A stretch of DNA of 64,000 nt from Paenibacillus_AA sp045062745 (GTDB lineage: Bacteria; Bacillota; Bacilli; Paenibacillales; NBRC-103111), in assembly GCF_045062745.1 (NCBI RefSeq), contig NZ_JBJGED010000008.1, positions 177,591 to 241,590 on the forward strand, given 5' to 3'. Position 1 is the stretch's first letter. Every line of letters starts with the position of its first letter. Of this stretch, positions 1 to 8,200 are shown one piece after another. The position numbers were made by a program, and so were the translations under genes. The notes under the pieces are model-generated. The model was not told the DNA's origin. It did no database searches and saw only the letters and a list, made by a program, of their open reading frames with translations.

Positions 1-1768
1 CGGAATCGATGCTCGCGGTCGCTTCGTCGAGGATGAGAATCGCCGGGTTGAAGGCGAGCGCGCGGGCGAACGAGATGAGCTGCCGCTGGCCGGCGGACAA
101 CGTGTTGCCGCGCTCTACGACCGGCTCGTGCAAGCCGCCGGGCAGCTGGTTCACGAAGCTCTCCGCCCCCACATCCCGCAGCGCCTGGCGGATCCGCGTC
201 TCGTCGATCGCCTCGTTGTACAAGCTGACGTTGAACCCGATGTCGCCCGTGAACAAGAACGGGTCCTGCAGGACGATGCCCATATGCTGACGAAGCTCCT
301 GCTTGGAAAACGTCGCGATGTCCCGCCCGTCGATCGCAATCCGTCCTTGGCTCGGCTCATAGAAGCCGAGCAGCAAATTCATGATCGAGCTCTTGCCGGA
401 GCCGGTATGCCCGACGAGTGCGATCGTCTCGCCCTGGCGCGCTTCGAACGAAATGTTGCGAAGCACATAATCTTCGTTCTTGTAGGCGAACGAGACGTTC
501 TCGAACTGCACGAGCCCGTTCGGCCGGGGAGCGCTAGGACGCTCATCCAGGTCGACGCCCTCCCGGTCCAGCAGGGCGAATACCCGCTCGGCCGACACGA
601 AGGCGCGCTGAGCGTTCGTCAGCTGTTCGAAGATGCCGATGATCGGCTGGAACACCCGGCCCAAATAATCGATGAACGCGTACAGCACCCCGAACGAGAT
701 CGCGGTCTCAAGGGACTGCTTGCCGTAATACCACAGGACGAGCGCGGTGCACAGGCTGCCTACGAGGCCGACGATGTTCCGGGCCGATAAGGAGAACAGA
801 CGGAATTGCTTGCGCTGGTTCAAGTACCGTTCCTGGTTCAACGACTCGAATTCTTCGGTGCGCCCCTTCTCCCGCCGGAAAGCCTGGATGATCGGCATGA
901 CGTTGATCGTCTCGTTCAGCATCGCATTCATGTCGCTGAGGCGTGCCCGCATAATCGTCACGTAGCCCTTCGCATACTTGAGGTGGAACCTCATGACTAA
1001 ATAGAAGAACGGGATGAGCACAAGCGTTATGAGCGCGAGCCTCCAGTCCAAAATCGCGATCGCGACGAAGATGCCGATCAAGTTCACGCCGCTGACGACG
1101 AAGGTGGCCATGAAGCTCATGAACAGATCCCGAATGGCTTCCGTATCGTTCGCGATCCGGGACACCACCTGGCCGATCGGCGTATTGTCGAAGTAGCGTA
1201 CCGGGATGCGGTGAATTTGCTTCAAGATGTCCATCCGCATACGCTGGATGATGCTGAGCGCCGCCGTTTGGAGGATGTAGGATTGGGTGAACGTCAATGC
1301 GCCGGAGACGAGCAGCAGAGACAAATAGAGCGCGATGAGCCCCATGATGGGACGAATGTCCTCGCTGTAGAAATGCTGCACGTCCTCCCCGCTGAGTACG
1401 GTATTCGTTCCGGACGTGCTGGTGAGCCGGAAGGAGGAGCTCTCCTGCTTCACGGTCGCCTGCGCCCACCCTTGAGTCGATTGCCCTGGGGACAGCCAAT
1501 CCGCCCGGATGAACGCTTTGCCCTGGTACTCGATCGACTGCGTACCCGGAGGGACTTGGCTCGGATTCGTCTCGTACCACGGCTGCTCGATCGCCAATAT
1601 ATGCTTGTCGATAATGATCTTCGCGATGTAAGGCCCCGCGAGCTGTGTCCCTACCGCGACCAGCAGGATAAGCAAGGCCAGCGAGATCCGCCCTTTGTAC
1701 AGCATCGCATAGGCGGTCAGCCGACGGCCCAGCGAAGTCGGGATTCTCTCGGATTCGATAGATTCCAT
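1..1768 (-). CDS. bmrD: Heterodimeric multidrug ABC exporter subunit, BmrD/YheH type (3' end cut by window)
   Basis: Half-transporter that pairs with the product of the gene just upstream to export drugs or lipids across the cell membrane. The frame is open from an ATG at 1768 to base 1, about 589 codons. BmrD relatives have about 670 residues, so roughly the last 80 are outside the window. After the first membrane helix there is a long extracytoplasmic insertion (about residues 55-115), known in YheH relatives. The ATPase domain shows Walker A GHTGSGKS, signature LSAGQ and Walker B LILDEA with the catalytic glutamate intact, unlike the partner. The start lies 5 bases after the bmrC stop, so the two form one operon. 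The family call is strong; the substrate cannot be read. Confidence 0.9.
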   Translation of the reverse strand, partial: MESIESERIPTSLGRRLTAYAMLYKGRISLALLILLVAVGTQLAGPYIAKIIIDKHILAIEQPWYETNPSQVPPGTQSIEYQGKAFIRADWLSPGQSTQGWAQATVKQESSSFRLTSTSGTNTVLSGEDVQHFYSEDIRPIMGLIALYLSLLLVSGALTFTQSYILQTAALSIIQRMRMDILKQIHRIPVRYFDNTPIGQVVSRIANDTEAIRDLFMSFMATFVVSGVNLIGIFVAIAILDWRLALITLVLIPFFYLVMRFHLKYAKGYVTIMRARLSDMNAMLNETINVMPIIQAFRREKGRTEEFESLNQERYLNQRKQFRLFSLSARNIVGLVGSLCTALVLWYYGKQSLETAISFGVLYAFIDYLGRVFQPIIGIFEQLTNAQRAFVSAERVFALLDREGVDLDERPSAPRPNGLVQFENVSFAYKNEDYVLRNISFEARQGETIALVGHTGSGKSSIMNLLLGFYEPSQGRIAIDGRDIATFSKQELRQHMGIVLQDPFLFTGDIGFNVSLYNEAIDETRIRQALRDVGAESFVNQLPGGLHEPVVERGNTLSAGQRQLISFARALAFNPAILILDEATASIDS

Positions 1769-1773
1769 AGCGG

Positions 1774-3531
1774 TCACTCCTTCTCCAATTCGTTCATAAG
1801 CGAGGATTCGGTCTGCTGGCGGACATACTGCTCCTTGTACCAGCCGCCCCGCGCCATCAGCTCTTCATGCGTACCGCGCTCGACGATTCTTCCTTCGTCG
1901 AGCACGAGTATGAGCTGGGCATGCTGAACCGCGGACAGCCGGTGGGTCGCGATCAGCGTCGTCTTGCCCTCGCGCTCCCTTCTAATATTGCCCAGAATCC
2001 GGCTCTCCGTCCGCGCATCCACGGCCGACAGCGCGTCGTCCAGGATGAGGATCTCCGGATCCGTCAGCAGCGCGCGGGCAATGCCGACCCGCTGCTTCTG
2101 ACCGCCGGACAGCATGACGCCGTATTCGCCGATCACGGTGGCGAGGCCCTCCTTCATCTGCGCGATATCGTCGCTGAACGAAGCCATGGCGACGACCCGG
2201 TCGAGTTCATCGGCCGACGCGTCCTGCTTGCCCAAGGCGATGTTGTCGCGAATGCTCTTGGAGAGCAGCAGGTGCTCCTGCGGCACATACCCGACCCAGC
2301 TCTTGACGTTCTCGATGTCGATCCGTTCAATCGGAACGCCGGTGACGAGCACCTTGCCCTCCTCGAGCGGATACTGCCGCAGCAGCTGCTTGAGGAGCGT
2401 GCTCTTCCCGCTCCCCGTCCGGCCCACGATGCCGAGCGTCTCGCCGCGCTGCAACCGGAAGCGAATATCCTTCAGACTATCGGCCTGTGCGGACGGATAG
2501 CGGAACGTCAAGCCGTCGAACTCGATCGACACAGGCACCTCGACCGCAAGCGGTTTCGTCGGCGGCTGCACGTCCGCTCGCTGGGCGAACAAGTCGTACA
2601 TCCGGTCCGCCGAAGCAGTGCCCCGCTGCAAAATATTGATAAATTCGCCAAAAGAAATCATCGGCCAGATCAGCATGCCCAAATAGATGTTGAAGGAGAC
2701 GAGCTGACCGAGCGTCAGCTCGTTGTGGAACACCAAATAAGAGCCGTAGCCCAATCCGATCGAATAGCTGACGCCGACGATGGAGGAGATCACCGGTTGG
2801 AACATCGAGCTGATGACGGCGACGCTGCGGTTCTTCTCCATCACGTCCTTCGTCACTTGATCGAAAGCGGACAGGTCGCGCTGCTCCTGCACGTAAGAGC
2901 GCAGCACCCGCAGCCCGGAGATCGACTCGAGCGCATGGTCGTTCATCCTGCCGAACGAAGCTTGTGCCGCGAGAAACCGGCGCCGCATCCGCTTGCCCAA
3001 CACGTTGATCGCGATCGCGAGGAAGGGCAGCGGGATCAAGGCGGCTAACATCAGCTTGTAATCGATCAGAACGACCATCGTCACGAGCACGACGGACGTA
3101 CCTACAAGAGTGCTGACCAGCGTGAGTACCCCGAAGCCGGCCGTCTGGCTGATCGCCATCACGTCATTCGTCGCGAGCGCCATCAAGTCTCCGGTTCGGT
3201 TCCGATGGAAAAAGGAAGGCGTCATCCGCATCAAATGGCGGAACAGTCTGGAGCGCAAACTCGTCTCGAGCAGCGCCGAATTGCCGAACAGAGTCTGAAC
3301 CCAGAAAAAATTCAAGACGTAGACGACAAGCGCCAGCCCGACCAGAAACGCGATCGTTCGGGTCAGTGAGGACGCGGTCAGTTCGTGAATGCGAATCGAG
3401 TCGATGACCGTCCCTATCATTTTAGGCGGAATGATGCTCAGCAGATTGACGACTACGATCGCCGCGATTGAGAACGTGTAGTACGCCCACCGTTCCTTGA
3501 AAAACCATGAAAGCTTGGAAATAAAGTTCAA
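1774..3531 (-). CDS. bmrC: Heterodimeric multidrug ABC exporter subunit, BmrC/YheI type
   Basis: First half of the BmrC/BmrD exporter: an N-terminal six-helix membrane domain and a C-terminal ATPase with Walker A GRTGSGKST, signature LSGGQ and Walker B LILDDA. Aspartate replaces the catalytic glutamate after Walker B, the known hallmark of the degenerate site in such heterodimers. I chose a TTG start at 3531 because a GGGGTGG ribosome site lies 5 bases upstream. This gives 585 residues, the length I recall for B. subtilis BmrC. Longer starts up to 3594 run into a TATAAT box and are unlikely. No BmrB-like leader peptide was recognised upstream, so control may differ from B. subtilis. Confidence 0.92.
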   Translation of the reverse strand: MNFISKLSWFFKERWAYYTFSIAAIVVVNLLSIIPPKMIGTVIDSIRIHELTASSLTRTIAFLVGLALVVYVLNFFWVQTLFGNSALLETSLRSRLFRHLMRMTPSFFHRNRTGDLMALATNDVMAISQTAGFGVLTLVSTLVGTSVVLVTMVVLIDYKLMLAALIPLPFLAIAINVLGKRMRRRFLAAQASFGRMNDHALESISGLRVLRSYVQEQRDLSAFDQVTKDVMEKNRSVAVISSMFQPVISSIVGVSYSIGLGYGSYLVFHNELTLGQLVSFNIYLGMLIWPMISFGEFINILQRGTASADRMYDLFAQRADVQPPTKPLAVEVPVSIEFDGLTFRYPSAQADSLKDIRFRLQRGETLGIVGRTGSGKSTLLKQLLRQYPLEEGKVLVTGVPIERIDIENVKSWVGYVPQEHLLLSKSIRDNIALGKQDASADELDRVVAMASFSDDIAQMKEGLATVIGEYGVMLSGGQKQRVGIARALLTDPEILILDDALSAVDARTESRILGNIRREREGKTTLIATHRLSAVQHAQLILVLDEGRIVERGTHEELMARGGWYKEQYVRQQTESSLMNELEKE

Positions 3532-3550
3532 CCGTTCCACCCCATTGCAT

Positions 3551-3566
3551 CGGAACATACGTTCCG
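3551..3566. promoter_or_regulatory. Inverted repeat between -10 box and bmrC start (candidate operator)
   Basis: CGGAAC-ATAC-GTTCCG is a perfect 6-bp inverted repeat with a 4-base centre. It sits about 20 bases downstream of the TATAAT box and 20 bases upstream of the bmrC start. The position suits a repressor operator or a small leader hairpin. No regulator gene lies beside it in the window. Confidence 0.5.
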
Positions 3567-3585
3567 TTTTATGTGCTATTGTCCC

Positions 3586-3591
3586 ATTATA
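3586..3591 (-). promoter_or_regulatory. -10 box of the bmrCD promoter
   Basis: A perfect TATAAT on the minus strand lies about 55 bases before the chosen bmrC start. No good -35 hexamer is visible at 16-18 bases, so the promoter may need an activator or an alternative contact. Its position also argues against translation starting at the upstream ATG that overlaps it. Confidence 0.55.
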
Positions 3592-3671
3592 CATGACTGT
3601 TATTTATTGGGATAGCCCCAATTTTTTTACCCCACACCAACTGAAGAGTGCCTTCGATGCTTTTGCAAATA

Positions 3672-3690
3672 ACTTTGCGGGGACCCCGGG
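3672..3690 (+). repeat. Copy 1 of a GC-rich intergenic motif
   Basis: ACTTTGCGGGGACCCCGGG; a second copy with two differences lies at 7176-7194, also just upstream of a plus-strand gene. The function is unknown. Confidence 0.4.
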
Positions 3691-3789
3691 GCTAAAAAAC
3701 GCATTCGGGAAAAAGCAACCTATTCAGAATAGCAGACTTGCACGCTAAAGACAGGGTACAAATCAAGTATGAACGATTTTTCCCGCCCC

Positions 3790-3818
3790 TTGCTCTAGCT
3801 ATTTGCAATCGGTATCAT
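3790..3818 (+). promoter_or_regulatory. Sigma-A type promoter for the aldo/keto reductase
   Basis: TTGCTC (3790-3795), a 17-base spacer, then TATCAT (3813-3818), about 40 bases before the GTG start. Judged by eye from spacing and hexamer match. Confidence 0.55.
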
Positions 3819-3858
3819 AAAACATAGTACTTACCCAATGAATTAGGAGGCTGGACCA

Positions 3859-4848
3859 GTGGCATATTTCCCTCAATCTTCGCGCTACGACTCGATGAAG
3901 TACACCCGATGCGGCAAATCCGGACTGAAGCTCCCCGCCATCTCGTTAGGCTTGTGGCACAATTTCGGCGGAATCGACCGGCAAGTAAACATGCGGGACA
4001 TGCTGACCCGTTCCTTCGACTTGGGCATCACCCATTTTGACCTTGCGAACAATTACGGCCCTCCCCCGGGATCCGCCGAGGAACATTTCGGCTCGATTCT
4101 GAGATCCGATTTTCGCGGATATCGCGATGAGCTGATCATCTCAACCAAGGCCGGCTACCTCATGTGGCCCGGTCCGTACGGAGACTGGGGGTCCAAGAAA
4201 TACATCGTCGCCAGCATGGATCAGAGCTTGAAGCGGATGGGACTCGACTATGTCGATATTTTCTATTCCCACCGTCCGGACCCGGAGACCCCGCTGGAAG
4301 AGACGATGGGGGCGCTCGATTTGCTCGTCCGCCAGGGGAAGGCGCTCTACGTCGGCATTTCTTCCTACAGCGCCGAGCAGACCGCCGAGGCGTCTGCGAT
4401 CATGAAGCGTCTCGGAACGCCGCTCCTCATCCATCAGCCGAGCTACTCCATTCTGAACCGCTGGATCGAGAAAGGCTTGCAGGACGTGTTGGACGAAGAG
4501 GGCATCGGCAGCATCGCCTTCTGTCCGCTCGCTCAAGGGCTCCTTACTTCACGGTATTTGCAGGGGATCCCTGAAGATTCCCGCGCCGCTAGGAATGTAT
4601 TTTTGAAGACCAACAACATTACCGAGGAGAAGCTGCAAGTCATCCGGGGACTGAACGAGCTGGCCGCGGAGCGTGGGCAGTCCCTCGCTCAAATGGCGCT
4701 TGCCTGGGTGTTAAGAGGCGGACGCGTGACTTCGGCCCTGATCGGGGCAAGCCGCGTGTCGCAGATCGAGGAGAATGTGGCCGCGCTTAGCAACTTGACG
4801 TTTACGGAGGACGAGCTGCGCCGAATCGACGCGTTGTCCGCCCAATAA
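3859..4848 (+). CDS. Aldo/keto reductase, L-glyceraldehyde 3-phosphate reductase (YghZ/GprA) family
   Basis: NADPH-dependent cytosolic reductase of the AKR14 type; E. coli YghZ reduces L-glyceraldehyde 3-phosphate and methylglyoxal. The 329 residues follow YghZ closely over the full length, including LPAISLGLWHNFG near residue 30, FDLANNYGPPPGSAE near 60-75, STKAGY and IFYSHRPDPETP. The catalytic Asp, Tyr, Lys and His of the AKR tetrad all appear in the expected blocks. GTG at 3859 is chosen because AGGAGG lies 8 bases upstream. The gene stands alone with its own promoter and a strong terminator. A detoxification role for reactive aldehydes is inferred from the family. Confidence 0.9.
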   Translation: MAYFPQSSRYDSMKYTRCGKSGLKLPAISLGLWHNFGGIDRQVNMRDMLTRSFDLGITHFDLANNYGPPPGSAEEHFGSILRSDFRGYRDELIISTKAGYLMWPGPYGDWGSKKYIVASMDQSLKRMGLDYVDIFYSHRPDPETPLEETMGALDLLVRQGKALYVGISSYSAEQTAEASAIMKRLGTPLLIHQPSYSILNRWIEKGLQDVLDEEGIGSIAFCPLAQGLLTSRYLQGIPEDSRAARNVFLKTNNITEEKLQVIRGLNELAAERGQSLAQMALAWVLRGGRVTSALIGASRVSQIEENVAALSNLTFTEDELRRIDALSAQ

Positions 4849-4878
4849 CGGACCGCACGCAAAGCCTAAACGAAATAA

Positions 4879-4918
4879 GGCATGAGCCTCTACCTAGTAG
4901 AGCTCATGCCGATTTTTT
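4879..4918. terminator. Bidirectional terminator between aldo/keto reductase and yjdF-like gene
   Basis: GGCATGAG (4879-4886) pairs with CTCATGCC (4903-4910), with further pairing inside. A T-rich run follows on the plus strand, so it serves the reductase; the minus-strand gene ends just beyond it. Confidence 0.8.
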
Positions 4919-4919
4919 G

Positions 4920-5603
4920 TTAGCCGGGCTTTCGCGCTTTCCGGCGATACCAGATATATAGCCCAAGTGACCCGAGTACCGCCCCCAACAACCCCATTTC
5001 GATATCCTTGACCGAATCCCAGACGTCCCCCTGCAGTCCCACGTAATCTCGGGCCAATTGGCTTTTCATGATCAACGCAATGCGCATCTCGAAGATTTCG
5101 AAAATGCTGCTGAACGTCACGAGCAAGATAATCGGGATGAGCAAAGTCCATTGCTTGGCAAGACCGGACAGCCGGACGAACCATTCTCGGACCGGATAAG
5201 CGAGCAGAAAGCCGAACAGAAAATGAACGACCCGGTCGTAATAGCTCCGTTTGGTATCGAACGCCGATTTTAGCCAGTTGTCGAACGGGGTAGCTGAATA
5301 AGTATAGTGAGCGCCATATGTATGGAACACGAGGTACAGCAGGATGAAGAAGTAAGAGAGGTTTGAAAACTTAAACTTCCTGTACGTCAACCCCAGAACA
5401 AGCGCGGTGAGCGCAACCAGGATGTTCTCCAGCAGCCATTCCCCCCGACTCGTCGGCTTAATGGCCGCCACGATCCAATACGCGGCATACAGGAGCAGCA
5501 TCCCGTGAAGCAGGCGGTTTCCTTTCCAACCGCGAACCCGGTAGGGGGACGCTTGGACGGCGGATGTTGGAGGTTTCTCGTGATGTCGGTCTCGCCCTTC
5601 CAT
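4920..5603 (-). CDS. DUF2238 inner-membrane protein, YjdF-like
   Basis: Integral membrane protein of unknown function in the DUF2238/YjdF family. The 227 residues contain about six hydrophobic helices after a basic N-terminal tail. Family signatures visible are HTYGAHYTYSATP near residue 95, DRVVHFLFG near 120 and GLQGDVWDSVKDIEMG near 195. The ATG at 5603 follows GGGAGGG at 6 bases. It lies 34 bases downstream of the rRNA methyltransferase on the same strand, so the two are probably cotranscribed. Nothing in the sequence reveals a substrate or partner. Confidence 0.85.
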   Translation of the reverse strand: MEGRDRHHEKPPTSAVQASPYRVRGWKGNRLLHGMLLLYAAYWIVAAIKPTSRGEWLLENILVALTALVLGLTYRKFKFSNLSYFFILLYLVFHTYGAHYTYSATPFDNWLKSAFDTKRSYYDRVVHFLFGFLLAYPVREWFVRLSGLAKQWTLLIPIILLVTFSSIFEIFEMRIALIMKSQLARDYVGLQGDVWDSVKDIEMGLLGAVLGSLGLYIWYRRKARKPG

Positions 5604-5637
5604 GGCGGGCCCTCCCTACTTAAGACTGGATTCTGAG

Positions 5638-7026
5638 TTATTGGCGCGAACGCACTTCCAGAATGGCGAACTTCAAATAATCTCCCTCGTCCACGCCCAA
5701 AATATGCGGATGGTCCTTGCCCGCCCCATGAAAGTCAATCAGCCGGACAACCTTCCCTGCATCGGCCGCAGCCGCGTGAATCGTTTCGAGGAACAACTCC
5801 GGCCTCACATGATACGAGCAGCTGGCCGTCACTAAGTAGCCGCCCTCGTTCACCAGCTTCATCGCATGCAGGTTGATGTCCTTGTACCCTCGGCAGGCCG
5901 ATTCGACCGCGCTTCGGGTTTTGGCGAACGCGGGCGGGTCCAGAATGACGACATCCCACGTCCGGCCCTGGGCGGCCATCGGCTTCGACGTGTCCACTTT
6001 CTTGGCGGAGGAGCCTTCGCTCCCCGTGTTTGCCCGGCTCTTCCGTTCCTCTAACCCGCGAACCTGCTCCCGCAAGTAGTCGAACGCATCCGCCACGACG
6101 AATTCGACGCGGTCCTCGAAGCCATTCAGCTCCACGTTGCGCTTCGCGCTCTCGATGGCGTGCTCCGAAATATCGAGGCACGTCACCTTCTTGGCGCCGT
6201 ATAAGCAGGCGTGGAGCGTGAAGCTTCCCGTATGGGAGAAGCACTCCAGCACGCTAGCACCGTCCCAATATGGGAACGTCACTTCCTTGCCGTTGGCGTT
6301 AACCGGAGCCAGGCGGCCTCCCGATGGGTCATCCGACTCGATCCGGCGCAGGGCAATCCCGCTCCGCGCGCCCCAGCCTGTCATAAGCTTGGCGATGGAG
6401 GCGCGATTCTCCCGCTGGTCGAAGAAATAGCCGGTTTTCTGGCCTTCGACGATATCCACTTCGAGCTGCAGGCCGTTTTCGACGATGCGCACGTGTCTGG
6501 GGCAATCTCCGTACAGAACACCCGTCCGCGGCTCCAACCCTTCCAGCCGGCGTACCGGCACATCGCTCCGCTCGTAGATGCCGCTAGGATTCATTACCTC
6601 TCGCAGCGCCTCCACGATCGCGTCCCGGCACAGATCCATGCCGAGGGACAAAATCTGCACGACGAGCACGTCGGCATACTTGTCCACGACTAGACCGGGA
6701 AGGAAGTCCGCTTCCCCGAAGACGAGCCGGTACGCGTCGGTGTTCGTCACGAACCGGTCCCGGTGTGCCAGCGCCTGGCGAATCCGGCCGACGAAGAAGT
6801 CGCGGTCCATTCGTTCTAGCGGAGAGTAGCTGACGATACGGACCGTAATCTGCGAGTGCGGATTGATATAGCCTACCGCGAGCGATTGCCCTTGATGCGT
6901 CGTCACTTGCACGAGGTCGCCGGGCTCATAGTGTCCGTCGATGCGTTCGATTTCATTCTGATAAACCCAAGGGTGCCCATGCTCCACCCGTTTCTTCCGC
7001 TTGCGGTCCAACACCACCGTTGCCAT
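5638..7026 (-). CDS. Class I rRNA methyltransferase, RlmI/YwbD-like (23S rRNA m5C)
   Basis: SAM-dependent cytosine-C5 RNA methyltransferase. It has an N-terminal PUA domain (residues 1-75, starting MATVVLDRKRKKRVEHGHPW), an RlmI middle domain and a Rossmann domain with FSHTGSFTLHA, the DPPAFAK motif and the catalytic-cysteine motif TASCSYHV. At 462 residues it exceeds the usual ~395 because of two insertions in the catalytic domain: one of about 35 residues before the SAM-binding motif, the other of about 30 rich in Ser, Lys and Ala before DPPAFAK. ATG at 7026 has AGGAGG 12 bases upstream; an upstream extension to 7143 lacks support. E. coli RlmI modifies C1962; the same target here is inferred. 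Confidence 0.85.
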   Translation of the reverse strand: MATVVLDRKRKKRVEHGHPWVYQNEIERIDGHYEPGDLVQVTTHQGQSLAVGYINPHSQITVRIVSYSPLERMDRDFFVGRIRQALAHRDRFVTNTDAYRLVFGEADFLPGLVVDKYADVLVVQILSLGMDLCRDAIVEALREVMNPSGIYERSDVPVRRLEGLEPRTGVLYGDCPRHVRIVENGLQLEVDIVEGQKTGYFFDQRENRASIAKLMTGWGARSGIALRRIESDDPSGGRLAPVNANGKEVTFPYWDGASVLECFSHTGSFTLHACLYGAKKVTCLDISEHAIESAKRNVELNGFEDRVEFVVADAFDYLREQVRGLEERKSRANTGSEGSSAKKVDTSKPMAAQGRTWDVVILDPPAFAKTRSAVESACRGYKDINLHAMKLVNEGGYLVTASCSYHVRPELFLETIHAAAADAGKVVRLIDFHGAGKDHPHILGVDEGDYLKFAILEVRSRQ

Positions 7027-7175
7027 CTTCCGATCCGATCCTCCTCGTATGTAAGGGCCTGACACCGCTTCGCCCACCGCCAAAAGCTTGTCATGCCCGT
7101 CCTTTCCCCCACATATTCTTGAGTATGTCCTTAATCCCCACAAAGTGATGCAAATCTCTTAAGATGATTCCTTTT

Positions 7176-7194
7176 ACTTTGCGAGGGCCCCGGG
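7176..7194 (+). repeat. Copy 2 of a GC-rich intergenic motif
   Basis: ACTTTGCGAGGGCCCCGGG differs at two positions from the copy at 3672-3690. It lies about 45 bases before the Na/Pi transporter start and could overlap its promoter. Confidence 0.4.
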
Positions 7195-7237
7195 ATACTA
7201 CAATCCCATTCCGTAAAAACGCAAAAGGAGCCCCAAT

Positions 7238-8200
7238 ATGCTGCAGCACATCGTTCTCCCGCTTCTCGTCGGCTTAGGCGTCTTCCTGACCGGGATGAAG
7301 GTAATGGAGCTTGCGCTTCATCAATGGGCCGGTCCTTACTTGTCCCGACTGATCGAGCGGTTCACCCGCACCCCTCTGCGAGGCCTGCTGATCGGAACAG
7401 GGGTCACCGCCGTCCTCCAGAGCAGCAGCGCCATCACCGTCATCTGCATCGGCCTGGTGAATACCGGGCTGATGACGTTTCCCCGTACGCTCGGCCTCAT
7501 TCTCGGCACGAATATCGGCACATGCCTGACGACGGAGCTCATCGGCCTAAACCTGACGAGGCTCGCGCTGCCGGTACTGCTCGGCGCGGCGGCCGTCTGG
7601 CTCGGGACGCTCGCGCTCGTCCCGATCCGCTCATTCCGCACGCGGCGCTGGCTGCACAGCGTGCGATGCTTGTCCCTCGCGGCGTGCGGCTTCGCCGCCG
7701 TCATGCTCGGCGTCGAGGTGATGCAGACGATCGTGCCCGAGCTGCAGTCGCGCGGTCTGTTCGCGTGGTTCGTGGACCATGCTCAGCGCAGCATACTGTG
7801 GGGTGTATTCGCGGGCATGATCGTGACCGCACTCATCCACAGCAGCGCCGCGGTCATCGCGATGACGATGGGGCTCGCCTCCGTGCAGGTCGTGCCGGTC
7901 GAGGTCGGCATCGCCATCGTGCTCGGCGCGAACGTCGGCACGTGCGTCACGGCGCTCATCGCGAGCATCGGCGCGAGCCGCAGCGGAAGGTTCGTAGCGT
8001 GGTCGCACATCGCGCTCAACGTTGGCGGCGCCGCGCTGTTCTTGCCGCTCCTGCCGCTCCTGCACCAAGCCTCCGTCCTGCTCAGCGAGTCGGCCTCCGG
8101 GCAAATCGCCCACGCGCAGACGCTGTTCAACATCGTCAGCTCGCTCCTTGCGCTTCCGCTCTGCTACTTGCCGGTCTTCAATAACCGCCCGTCTGCGTAG
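7238..8200 (+). CDS. Na/Pi cotransporter family membrane protein
   Basis: Sodium-dependent phosphate transporter-type protein of the NptA/PF02690 family in the cell membrane. The 320 residues carry the two inverted family repeats: LQSSSAITV with GTNIGTCLTT in the first half (about residues 60-105) and LIHSSAAVIAM with GANVGTCVTA in the second (about 200-245). About eight hydrophobic helices are visible. There is no C-terminal PhoU domain, so this is the short form. AAAGGAG lies 8 bases before the ATG. The 3' end overlaps the convergent deoC gene by 23 bases, so no terminator lies between them. Phosphate as substrate is inferred from the family. Confidence 0.88.
   Translation: MLQHIVLPLLVGLGVFLTGMKVMELALHQWAGPYLSRLIERFTRTPLRGLLIGTGVTAVLQSSSAITVICIGLVNTGLMTFPRTLGLILGTNIGTCLTTELIGLNLTRLALPVLLGAAAVWLGTLALVPIRSFRTRRWLHSVRCLSLAACGFAAVMLGVEVMQTIVPELQSRGLFAWFVDHAQRSILWGVFAGMIVTALIHSSAAVIAMTMGLASVQVVPVEVGIAIVLGANVGTCVTALIASIGASRSGRFVAWSHIALNVGGAALFLPLLPLLHQASVLLSESASGQIAHAQTLFNIVSSLLALPLCYLPVFNNRPSA

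Larger units (their letters stand above)
3592..3858. other. Intergenic region between bmrC and the aldo/keto reductase
   Basis: No gene was recognised in the roughly 300 bases between the two divergent genes. It holds the -10 box of bmrC, a GC-rich 19-base motif repeated at 7176 (3672-3690), a small CTATTC-A-GAATAG inverted repeat (3720-3732) and a sigma-A type promoter for the reductase (3790-3818). Confidence 0.6.
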
